Positions 25,609-33,310 of a DNA stretch of 64,000 nt are shown one piece after another. The number at the start of each line of letters is the position of its first letter. Within the stretch, counting starts at the first letter, position 1. Source of the stretch: Martinezella rhizogenes (GTDB lineage: Bacteria; Pseudomonadota; Alphaproteobacteria; Rhizobiales; Rhizobiaceae); assembly GCA_013322215.1 (NCBI GenBank), contig JAAMEZ010000058.1, forward strand, positions 558,001-622,000, in the 5' to 3' direction. A model generated the notes under the pieces. It did no database searches and was not told the DNA's origin. It was given only the letters and a program-made list of their open reading frames with translations. The translations under genes and the position numbers were made by a program.

Positions 25609-26183
25609 CAGCGCGCCTCCCCTGCCGGTGTTTCGACATCGAGGGGCGCCTGAGTCGGCGTATAGGGGGTCGGATCGTCCATATCGCCGCGCATGACGGC
25701 GATCTTCTTGATAATCTCCGAGATCCCCTGCAGTGCCAGCAGGAAGAAGCCCGCCAGCAGCAGTGCCTTGCCCGGCCAGATGATCAGGCCGCCGGCGCTG
25801 GAAGACACCTCTCCAGACAGCAAGGAGGTGCGGACGTAGGGCACGAGGTCATAGACCATCAGGAGCACGAACGGCATCAGGAACAGGCAGTGGCCGAGCA
25901 GATCGATCCAGTGCTGCACCTGGCGCGGCAGCGAGCCATAAATGATATCGATGCGGATATGCTCGTTCTGCCGGAGGGTATAAGCGGCGGCGAGCATGAA
26001 GGCTGCGCCGAACAGATACCATTGCGCTTCCAGCCACGCATTGGACGACGTGTTGAAGACCTTACGGACGATGGCGTTTCCGGCGCTGACCAAGACAGCG
26101 ACCAGAATGAGCCATGAGACTGATTTTCCAATGATCTCAGTCACATAGTCAACGATTCGGCTGAAGCCGAGCAATGCTTTCAT
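25608..26183 (-). CDS. TRAP transporter small permease (DctQ-like)
   Basis: A 191-residue protein with four predicted membrane helices, the DctQ/TakQ subunit. Typical features are SWLILVAVLVSAGNAIVRKV in helix 1, LEAQWYLFGAAFMLAAAYTL in helix 2 and the following NEHIRIDI. The start at 26183 (MKALLGFSRIVDYV) is preceded by GGGGGAAAA; the frame is open to 26327 without family resemblance. It is first in the minus-strand unit with the large permease and divergent from the sugar dehydrogenase gene, with the palindrome at 26306-26321 between them. Confidence 0.9.
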   Translation of the reverse strand: MKALLGFSRIVDYVTEIIGKSVSWLILVAVLVSAGNAIVRKVFNTSSNAWLEAQWYLFGAAFMLAAAYTLRQNEHIRIDIIYGSLPRQVQHWIDLLGHCLFLMPFVLLMVYDLVPYVRTSLLSGEVSSSAGGLIIWPGKALLLAGFFLLALQGISEIIKKIAVMRGDMDDPTPYTPTQAPLDVETPAGEAR

Positions 26184-26305
26184 GATTTTCCCCCCGCAGC
26201 GATTCTTCCCGGATCTTTTGCCTGCGCAGAGGAAGAGTGCCGATTTCAGGCTGTGAATCAAGAGCCGGCACTCGTTTTCCAAGCATGATGGCGCTTGGGC
26301 ATAAT

Positions 26306-26321
26306 GGTCCAACATTGGACC
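26306..26321. promoter_or_regulatory. 16-bp palindromic operator candidate
   Basis: GGTCCAACATTGGACC is a perfect 7-bp inverted repeat with a 2-base centre, located in the 229-base gap between the TRAP small permease and the sugar dehydrogenase genes. TTGGTCCAA-like palindromes are typical of GntR- and related-family regulators of catabolic loci. No regulator gene is adjacent. Confidence 0.55.
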
Positions 26322-26412
26322 CAGCACCTACCTTTGCGATTTGCCGCCCCTTGCCCGAATGTGGCATTCTGTTAAAGATCGCATCAATAATCATACTAAT
26401 CGAGAGACACCC

Positions 26413-27336
26413 ATGTCCCCCATCAACCTCGCTATTGTCGGCGTCGGCAAGATCGTCCGCGATCAGCACCTTCCATCCATCGCGAACAATCCGGATTTCA
26501 AACTGATCGCCACGGCAAGCCGCCATGGCACCGTCGAAGGCATCCCCGCCTTCACGACCATCGAAGCCATGCTCGATGCCGTGCCGGAGATCGACGCCGT
26601 TTCTCTCTGCATGCCGCCGCAATATCGCTACGAAGCGGCCTACAAGGCTCTGTCGGCCGGCAAGCATGTTTTCCTGGAAAAGCCGCCGGGCGCGACGCTC
26701 AGTGAAGTGGTCGATCTCGAGAACCTGGCAAAGGCCAAGGGCGTCTCGCTTTTTGCAAGCTGGCATTCGCGCTATGCGCCGGCGGTGGAGGCTGCAAAAG
26801 CTTTCCTCGCCAGCACCAACATCCGCAGCGCCCACGTCATCTGGAAGGAAGATGTCCGCCACTGGCATCCGAACCAGGAATGGATCTGGCAGGCCGGCGG
26901 CCTCGGCGTCTTCGATCCCGGCATCAATGCGCTATCGATCGTCACCCACATCCTGCCGCCGCTCTTCCTGACCGGCGCGACGCTGGAATTCCCGGAAAAC
27001 CGCGATTCCCCAATCGTCGCCGATCTCCACTTCAAGAGCGGAACCGGGCTTCCCGTCCATGCCGAATTCGACTGGCGCCAGACCGGCAAGCAGAGCTGGG
27101 ACATCATCGCCGAGACGGATGCCGGCCAGATGGTTCTCATCGAAGGCGGCTCCAAGCTTTCCGTCAATGGAGAGCTGAAATTCTCGGCACCTGAGGCCGA
27201 ATATCCCTCGCTCTATCGCCGTTTTGCCGAGATCGTCAAAGCCGGCACGTCCGATGTCGACGTTTCGCCACTGCGCCACGTCGCCGACGCCTTCATGCTC
27301 GGCAAGCGCAAATTCGTCGAAGCATTTTACGATTGA
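26413..27336 (+). CDS. Gfo/Idh/MocA sugar 1-dehydrogenase (L-arabinose/D-galactose type)
   Basis: A 307-residue oxidoreductase with an N-terminal Rossmann fold (NLAIVGVGKIVRDQHLPSIA) and the C-terminal Gfo/Idh/MocA beta-sheet domain. Blocks such as EKPPGATLSEV, SWHSRYAPAVE, WKEDVRHWHP and GLGVFDPGINALSIV closely resemble L-arabinose 1-dehydrogenase and D-galactose 1-dehydrogenase of the non-phosphorylating sugar oxidation pathways. It would oxidise an aldose to its lactone with NAD(P). The ATG at 26413 follows CGAGAGACACC. It is divergent from the TRAP permease pair with an operator-like palindrome between, so the two may be co-regulated. Whether the TRAP system brings a related compound is open. 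Confidence 0.87.
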   Translation: MSPINLAIVGVGKIVRDQHLPSIANNPDFKLIATASRHGTVEGIPAFTTIEAMLDAVPEIDAVSLCMPPQYRYEAAYKALSAGKHVFLEKPPGATLSEVVDLENLAKAKGVSLFASWHSRYAPAVEAAKAFLASTNIRSAHVIWKEDVRHWHPNQEWIWQAGGLGVFDPGINALSIVTHILPPLFLTGATLEFPENRDSPIVADLHFKSGTGLPVHAEFDWRQTGKQSWDIIAETDAGQMVLIEGGSKLSVNGELKFSAPEAEYPSLYRRFAEIVKAGTSDVDVSPLRHVADAFMLGKRKFVEAFYD

Positions 27337-27411
27337 TAGGCCTTTCCCGGTGAAGACAATGCCGCCCGCGACGTGCTAGCGTAGCGCATCGTCTTCACTG
27401 GAGAGATGCCT

Positions 27412-27957
27412 ATGGCATCGGAGCATGAACAATCTTTCGGGCTCGGCGTCGGCAACAAGTCCGTCAAGCTCGCCGACCCGAACCAGAGCTGGCACGAGGC
27501 CTACCTGCTGGAAGAATCCGCCATTCGCAAGGCTCTCGGCGACCTTGCCGTGGACGTCCAGCATTTCGGCAGCACCTCCATTCCGGAGATCAAGGCCAAG
27601 CCGATCATCGATATCGCCGTCGGCGTGCGGCACTTCGAGGACGGTCTTGCCTGCGTCGAGCCGATGGCCTCTATCGGCTATGTCTATGCCGGCAGCAATA
27701 TCGTTCCGGACGACCATATTTTCGGCCGCGATATCCAAGGCGATACCCGCACGCACCTCGTGCATGTGGTCGAGTATGGTGGCCCGACCTGGCGCAACTT
27801 CCTCATCTTTCGCGACCGATTGCGCAGGGAGCCGGATCTCGCGCATGCCTACGAAGCGCTGAAGATCGAACTCGCGGCGAAATATGCCAATGATCGCGCG
27901 TCCTATACGGCGGCGAAGAAGGAATTCATCCAGAAGATCCTGGCGGAAGGCGCATAA
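27412..27957 (+). CDS. GrpB-family protein (nucleotidyltransferase fold)
   Basis: A 181-residue member of the GrpB family (UPF0157), distant relatives of nucleotidyltransferases. Hallmarks are VQHFGSTSIPEIKAKPIIDI, giving a GSTSIP block with the acidic pair further on, then HLVHVVEYGGPTWRNFLIFRD and the C-terminal helical YEALKIELAAKYANDRASYT. The Met at 27412 has TGGAGAG at the right distance; another ATG at 27406 is slightly too close. The substrate of this family is unknown; some members are fused to CoA-kinase domains. Confidence 0.85.
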   Translation: MASEHEQSFGLGVGNKSVKLADPNQSWHEAYLLEESAIRKALGDLAVDVQHFGSTSIPEIKAKPIIDIAVGVRHFEDGLACVEPMASIGYVYAGSNIVPDDHIFGRDIQGDTRTHLVHVVEYGGPTWRNFLIFRDRLRREPDLAHAYEALKIELAAKYANDRASYTAAKKEFIQKILAEGA

Positions 27958-27984
27958 AGCCGCTCCTCGCGAAGCGGGGAAAGG

Positions 27985-28434
27985 TCAGGCCTTCTTCTCC
28001 CAGCGACCATCCTGCGTCTGCTGCCAATAGGTGAGGTTATGCCCCTCGCCTTTCAGGCGCTTCCATTGAGCGCGTGCTCTTTCCAGCTGCTCCTGATCGT
28101 AGCCGTCGAACATCAGCACGACGCGCTGATAGGCTTCGACATCCGTCGCCTCGGCGCCGTCGATGAAGAAACGCACGGTGGCATTATTCATATTGTCAGG
28201 CGAAATCGTCAGCAGCACCGGCTGGCGACTTGCCATCTCGTCTTCATCGGTACCATGCGGCAGAAAGCTATCCTCGCGATAGGTCCAGAGATGGCTATCG
28301 AGGAGATCGCGTCGTGCAGGCTCACGCATCTGCACGGCGACCTGCCAGCCGCGCTCGACACTCTTGTCGATCAGCGGCGGCAGGGCGTCTTCGAGCTTCG
28401 ATTCCGTCAGGTGATAGAAGAGAACGTCGGTCAT
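27985..28434 (-). CDS. holC: DNA polymerase III subunit chi
   Basis: HolC (149 aa) is the chi subunit of the clamp-loader complex that links it to single-strand binding protein. The start MTDVLFYHLTESKLEDALPP and the conserved blocks LWTYREDSFLPHG and VLMFDGYDQEQLERARAQWK identify it. It lies 32 bases downstream of pepA on the same strand, an adjacency also known in Escherichia coli (pepA-holC). Probably co-transcribed with pepA. Confidence 0.92.
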   Translation of the reverse strand: MTDVLFYHLTESKLEDALPPLIDKSVERGWQVAVQMREPARRDLLDSHLWTYREDSFLPHGTDEDEMASRQPVLLTISPDNMNNATVRFFIDGAEATDVEAYQRVVLMFDGYDQEQLERARAQWKRLKGEGHNLTYWQQTQDGRWEKKA

Positions 28435-28466
28435 GGCGCTCCTTCTATCTCACAAAGCAAGGTTGG

Positions 28467-29963
28467 TCACGATTCGTAATTGGCGCGGACCAGCTCATCG
28501 AGCAGGCGCACGCCAAAACCGGAGCCCCAGGACTGGTTGATCTCGTCCTGAACCGAGCCCATCGCCGTGCCGGCGATATCGAGGTGCGCCCAGGGCGTGT
28601 CGCTGACGAAGCGCTTGAGGAACTGGGCAGCGGTGATCGAGCCGGCATGGCGTCCGCCGGTATTCTTCATATCCGCGAACTTGCTGTCGATCATCTTGTC
28701 GTAGTCCTTGCCGAGCGGCATGCGCCACAGGCGCTCGTCGGTCGTAAGACCTGCCGCCGTCAGCTCGCCCGCCAGCTTGTCGTCGTTGCAGAAGAGACCG
28801 GCCTGCAGATTGCCGAGCGCCACGAGGATCGCGCCGGTCAGTGTCGCCAGATTGATCATGAACTGCGGCTTGAAGCGGTCGTTCGTGTACCAGAGCGCAT
28901 CGCAGAGGACGAGCCGGCCCTCAGCATCGGTGTTGATGATCTCGATCGTCTGGCCGGACATGGAGGTGACGATATCGCCCGGACGCTGCGCGTTGCCGTC
29001 GGGCATGTTTTCCACAAGACCGATAACGCCGATGGCGTTGACCTTCGCTTCACGCGCGGCAAGTGTATGCATGAGGCCGGTGACGGCTGCCGCGCCGCCC
29101 ATGTCACCCTTCATCTCCTCCATGCCGGCAGCCGGCTTGATGGAAATGCCGCCGGTGTCGAAGACGACACCCTTGCCGATGAAGGCGACCGGCTTGTCCT
29201 TCGCCTTGCCGCCCTTCCATTGCATGATGACCAGCCGCGGCGGTCGGGCCGAACCTTGCGCGACGCCGAGCAGGGCAGCCATGCCTAGCCGGCGCATCTC
29301 GCGCTCCGTCAGAATCTCGATCTCAACGCCGAGCTTTTCCAATTCCTTGGCTTTAGCTGCAAATTCCACGGGGCCAAGAACGTTCGGCGGCTCGTTGACG
29401 AGATCGCGCGCGAGAATCACGCCGCCGGCCACGGCTTCGGAAGTCGCATAAAGCTTCTTGGCGGCTACCGCTTCCTGGGTAACGATCGTCACCTTCACCG
29501 CCTTGCGAGAGGCACCCTTCTCGTCCTCATCGCCCTTCTTCGTCTTATAGGTATCGAAGCTGTAGGCGCGCAGAAGCATGCCCAAGGCAAAATCGGCCGC
29601 CTCCTTAGGCCCAACTTCGACGTTGGGCGCATCAAGGAAGATCGCAACCTTCTCCGTGTTGCGGATTTTTGCAGCTGCGCTGCCGCCAAGCTTCAGCCAG
29701 TCGTGCGCGGTCAGACCCTTGGCCTTGCCAGCACCGATAACGATGATCCGGTCGACGGGCGACGCTTCGGGCGCGATGATATCCAGACTGCTCAGCACTT
29801 TGCTCTTGAAGCCGGATACGGGTGCCGCCTTGGCGAAAACATTCGCCGGATCGGCGCTCTCGGCACCAGCCGGCAGCTCACTGTCCGTACCTTTCAGGAG
29901 AATGGCCAGACCGCCGCTGAGACGAACCGACTTGGCGAAGGAAATCTCGAATTTCACAGACAT
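28467..29963 (-). CDS. pepA: Leucyl aminopeptidase
   Basis: PepA (498 aa) is a cytosolic M17 leucyl aminopeptidase with two metal ions. The signature NTDAEGRLVL is present, with KGVVFDTGGISIKP and the metal-ligand region GDMGGAAAV upstream of it. The N-terminal third is the usual regulatory or hexamer domain. The Met at 29963 (MSVKFEISFA) follows TCGGAGCAGAA; the open frame begins at 30008. Followed by holC. A 201-base gap separates it from the divergent PAP2 gene. Confidence 0.95.
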   Translation of the reverse strand: MSVKFEISFAKSVRLSGGLAILLKGTDSELPAGAESADPANVFAKAAPVSGFKSKVLSSLDIIAPEASPVDRIIVIGAGKAKGLTAHDWLKLGGSAAAKIRNTEKVAIFLDAPNVEVGPKEAADFALGMLLRAYSFDTYKTKKGDEDEKGASRKAVKVTIVTQEAVAAKKLYATSEAVAGGVILARDLVNEPPNVLGPVEFAAKAKELEKLGVEIEILTEREMRRLGMAALLGVAQGSARPPRLVIMQWKGGKAKDKPVAFIGKGVVFDTGGISIKPAAGMEEMKGDMGGAAAVTGLMHTLAAREAKVNAIGVIGLVENMPDGNAQRPGDIVTSMSGQTIEIINTDAEGRLVLCDALWYTNDRFKPQFMINLATLTGAILVALGNLQAGLFCNDDKLAGELTAAGLTTDERLWRMPLGKDYDKMIDSKFADMKNTGGRHAGSITAAQFLKRFVSDTPWAHLDIAGTAMGSVQDEINQSWGSGFGVRLLDELVRANYES

Positions 29964-30164
29964 TTCTGCTCCGATAAATATGCGTCGTAGTGAGAGAATT
30001 TTACACAACCATCATTCAAGGTCTCGCTAAGGAATACAAGCTTTTGGCGCGGCATTCCCTCTATAAGCCGGCCGGCGGCTTCAAATCCCTGTCATTTAGC
30101 GTGGCTAGACTGCACAGGATGGTGCTTTAGCCGCCATAGGCACAATTCTTGTCGGAAAGCCGCC

Positions 30165-30947
30165 TTGATCATAGATTTCAACAGCCTCAATCGCGAAGAT
30201 CGTTTTCCGGAGATTTTGCGGCCACGCACGGCAGGTGATGCCTTCATCGCCCTCTTCTGTCTCTGGTGGGCGCTACTGGGTCTGTTTTCACTTTTTCCAC
30301 AGATCGATCTCGGCGTCGCCAATATGTTCTTCCAACCGCAGCAATGCCTCGGAAGCACCAAGCCCAATCAGATCTGTGGCATTTTCCCTTATAGCGGCGA
30401 TCAGGACATGCGCCTGCTGCGGGAAATATTCTTTCAGCTCCCCTACATCGTCGCCTTCCTGCTGCTCTGGATGCTTCTCAGATGCTGGCAGGATCACGGC
30501 GCAACCTTCAATGCGCTCAGAGCCCGCAATCTCAAGGTCGCGCTTGGCTCGTTGCTCCTAGGACCGGTGTTGATCGTCAATCTGTGGCTGAAAGCCTTCT
30601 CCGGGCGGCCACGCCCGCGACAGACCGATCTCTTCGGCGGCGCGTTCGATTTCGTGCATGCAGGGTCTTTCGCCGGCAAATGTGTCAGCAATTGCTCGTT
30701 CATCTCCGGCGAAGCGGCAGCGGCGGGCTGGCTATTTTGTCTGATCCTCATCATTCCGCAGCCGTTCCGATCGGCGGCCGCCCTGCCGATCGCGGCAGTT
30801 TCGCTGCTGATTCCAGCACTTAGAGTCGCCTTTGGCGGACACTATCTCTCCGACGCCGTCCTCGGCTGGCTCTCTTCGCTTGTGATCTTCGCAGCCCTGC
30901 TGGCTTTATCTCAAACGACACACGACAGAAGAATCTCGGAAAATTAA
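30165..30947 (+). CDS. PAP2-family membrane phosphatase, SGE variant
   Basis: A 260-residue membrane protein of the PAP2/lipid phosphatase family with about six hydrophobic segments. The first motif appears as KAFSGRPRP, the third as LRVAFGGHYLSDAVLG with the catalytic His. The second motif reads SFISGEAAAA, with Glu where the classical PSGH motif has the proton-donor His; this is a recognised subgroup by memory but should be tested. Three or four Cys around residues 60-70 and 165-170 (FVHAGSFAGKCVSNCSFISG) may form disulfides on the periplasmic side. It starts with TTG after CGGAAAGC. The substrate may be a lipid phosphate or lipid A; not decided. It precedes the LPS export genes by 100 bases. 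Confidence 0.8.
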   Translation: MIIDFNSLNREDRFPEILRPRTAGDAFIALFCLWWALLGLFSLFPQIDLGVANMFFQPQQCLGSTKPNQICGIFPYSGDQDMRLLREIFFQLPYIVAFLLLWMLLRCWQDHGATFNALRARNLKVALGSLLLGPVLIVNLWLKAFSGRPRPRQTDLFGGAFDFVHAGSFAGKCVSNCSFISGEAAAAGWLFCLILIIPQPFRSAAALPIAAVSLLIPALRVAFGGHYLSDAVLGWLSSLVIFAALLALSQTTHDRRISEN

Positions 30948-31049
30948 CGATTTTTTTTCGAGTTGGTTGTCGCCAAAAAAACGTAAACAGCGTAGAGGAG
31001 GGTGAATCTCTGTCGGCTTGCTCGGCAGCTGTTGCGTTTAAGGGCCGGC

Positions 31050-32228
31050 ATGAAGTTATTCGAGACATATATCGTACGGCGTGTCGGTATGATGTTCCTG
31101 GTAGCGCTGCTGCCGGTGCTCGCCATTATCTGGACCACGCAGGTCCTGCAACGCATCAATCTCGTGACGGATAGCGGCCAGTCGATGGGCTCGTTCGCAA
31201 AGCTCGCGACGCTCATCCTGCCGACGATCATTCCGATCGTTCTGCCCTTCGCACTCGTCATCGGCATCACGCAGACGTTGACCGCGATGAACAGCGATTC
31301 CGAGCTGACCGTCATGGAGGCCGCCGGCGCGAAGCGCAGCATCATCATCCGCCCGATCATGATTCTCGCCATCGCGATCAGCGTATTTTCGTTCTTCGTC
31401 GATAACGTGGTCGAGCCCAGGGCCCGTGTCGCCGCCCGTCAGATGGTTGCCGAAGCCTATGCCGACCTTCTGTCCACGGTGATCGAAGAGAAGAATTTCC
31501 GGCGCATCGAAGACGGTCTCTACGTCCAGATTTCCCAGCGCTTGTCGGGGCGCATTCTCAAGGGGCTGTTCGTGGTCGATTCCCGCGACCCGGCCTTTGA
31601 CCTCATTTATTATGCAAAGGAAGGCGCAGTCGATCCGAGCGGCACGTCGCTGCTGATGAAGGATGGCGAGGTTCACCGCAAGACGCCCGATGGCAGCGTC
31701 TCGGTCATCAAGTTCGATTCCTATTCCTTCGACCTGTCGGATATGACGCAAAGCCGTGGTCAGGCAAATGCGCGAGCCAGCGACCGCAGCCTTGGCTTCC
31801 TGTTCAATCCGGACACGAACGATCCGGACTACAAGCAAAGACCTGGCGACTACCGCGCCGAATTGCATCGCCGCCTCAACGACTGGGCGCTGCCGGCAAT
31901 CTTTGCGCTGATATCGCTTGTCATCGCCGGCGATGCGCGGTCGCATCGCGAGGCGCGGCTGCATCCAATGGTATCGGCGCTAACCTTGTCCTTTGCTCTT
32001 CGCTGGGCAGATTTCTACGCTGCCAACCAGATCGACAATTCGGCCAAATTCATCGGCGTTCTCTACGCGATCAATATCACCGCGACGCTTATCGCGATCA
32101 TCCTCTTGCTGCGGAACCGGAAGATGACGATGCCCGTCTCGATCCGCAACCGCCTCAGCAACTGGCGACAAAGAGTTCAGGACCGCATGCCGACCGCACC
32201 AGGCAGCTCGAACGGGGGCGGTGCATGA
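31050..32228 (+). CDS. lptF: LPS export ABC transporter permease LptF
   Basis: LptF (392 aa) is one of the two permeases that, with LptB ATPase, extract lipopolysaccharide from the inner membrane and push it along the Lpt bridge. N-terminal membrane helices begin with MKLFETYIVRRVGMMFLVAL, followed by the family block NSDSELTVMEAAGAKR, a periplasmic beta-jellyroll part and C-terminal helices. The start at 31050 fits the family and follows AAGGGCCGGC; the frame is open to 31002. Its stop overlaps lptG by ATGA. Confidence 0.95.
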   Translation: MKLFETYIVRRVGMMFLVALLPVLAIIWTTQVLQRINLVTDSGQSMGSFAKLATLILPTIIPIVLPFALVIGITQTLTAMNSDSELTVMEAAGAKRSIIIRPIMILAIAISVFSFFVDNVVEPRARVAARQMVAEAYADLLSTVIEEKNFRRIEDGLYVQISQRLSGRILKGLFVVDSRDPAFDLIYYAKEGAVDPSGTSLLMKDGEVHRKTPDGSVSVIKFDSYSFDLSDMTQSRGQANARASDRSLGFLFNPDTNDPDYKQRPGDYRAELHRRLNDWALPAIFALISLVIAGDARSHREARLHPMVSALTLSFALRWADFYAANQIDNSAKFIGVLYAINITATLIAIILLLRNRKMTMPVSIRNRLSNWRQRVQDRMPTAPGSSNGGGA

Positions 32229-33310
32229 TTTTCGGTACGCTCGGGCGCTACTTCTTCACGCGTTACATCGTGACGACGTTCTGGTTCTTCCTCGGCGTCA
32301 TCTCGATCGTTTATCTCGTCGATTTCAGCGAGACCGCTGGACGGCTTGCCGGCTTGCCCGGATATACCGTCTCCATCGGCCTGCTGATGACGGCGGTCAG
32401 GCTGCCGTTCATCCTGCAGCAGACAGTCCCGTTCATCGCGCTCTTCGTGGGCATGACGGTACTGATCGCGCTCAACCGCCGCCGCGAACTGGTTATCGCG
32501 CGCGCGGCCGGCATCTCCGTCTGGCAGTTCATGATGCCCTTCATGATGGGTGCTTTCTGCGTCGGGCTTCTGACCATGCTCGCCCTCAATCCGGTAGCGG
32601 CTTGGGGCCAGCGACATGCAGAAGCGATCGAAGCTGATCTGCGCGGCGACCCGTCCTACCGCAATACACTTTCGATTCCGTGGCTGCGCCAGTCCAACGG
32701 AAAAGACGACACGATCATCGGTGCCAAGGCCATTCTGAACAACGGAACAACACTGACAGGCGTCGTGTTTATCCACTTCGATTCACAGGGAAATATCGTC
32801 CTGCGACAGGACGCGGACTCGGCAAAATTGGAAGATGGTTACTGGCTTCTTAACAATGTCGTCGAACGGCGACCGGGAGAAATTCCGGACCATAAGAGTT
32901 CGATACAAGTCCGTACGAATCTGAAACAGGATTTCGTCTCGCAACGTTTGGCTCAACCGGAAACCATTGCTTTTTATGATCTTTCTAATCGAATAAAGGC
33001 CGCACGCTCCTTCGGCATATCGACCAACGCACTTGAGACACAGTTTCATTCGCTTCTGTCACAGCCATTCCTTCTGGTGGCAATGACGCTGATTGCGGCA
33101 ACTGTGTCCCTAAAATTCAGTAGATTCAATCAATCGCGCTCTGTGATTCTGGGTGGAATCCTCTCCGGCTTCGTGCTTTATGTTGTCACCGTGCTTGTAA
33201 AGGCATTCGGGAGCAGCGGAGTGGTTCCTCCCTATGTGGCGACATGGATACCCGTGATCGTCGCATTGGCATTCGGGGCAACGATCCTGCTTCATCAGGA
33301 GGACGGCTAA
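32225..33310 (+). CDS. lptG: LPS export ABC transporter permease LptG
   Basis: LptG (361 aa) pairs with LptF in the LptB2FG transporter. It has the same architecture: N-terminal helices (FGTLGRYFFTRYIVTTFWFF), the block NRRRELVIARAAGISVWQFM, a periplasmic jellyroll domain and C-terminal helices ending near AFGATILLHQEDG. Its start overlaps the lptF stop by ATGA, and lptD follows without a single intervening base. The three genes therefore form a tightly coupled LPS export operon. Confidence 0.95.
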   Translation: MIFGTLGRYFFTRYIVTTFWFFLGVISIVYLVDFSETAGRLAGLPGYTVSIGLLMTAVRLPFILQQTVPFIALFVGMTVLIALNRRRELVIARAAGISVWQFMMPFMMGAFCVGLLTMLALNPVAAWGQRHAEAIEADLRGDPSYRNTLSIPWLRQSNGKDDTIIGAKAILNNGTTLTGVVFIHFDSQGNIVLRQDADSAKLEDGYWLLNNVVERRPGEIPDHKSSIQVRTNLKQDFVSQRLAQPETIAFYDLSNRIKAARSFGISTNALETQFHSLLSQPFLLVAMTLIAATVSLKFSRFNQSRSVILGGILSGFVLYVVTVLVKAFGSSGVVPPYVATWIPVIVALAFGATILLHQEDG

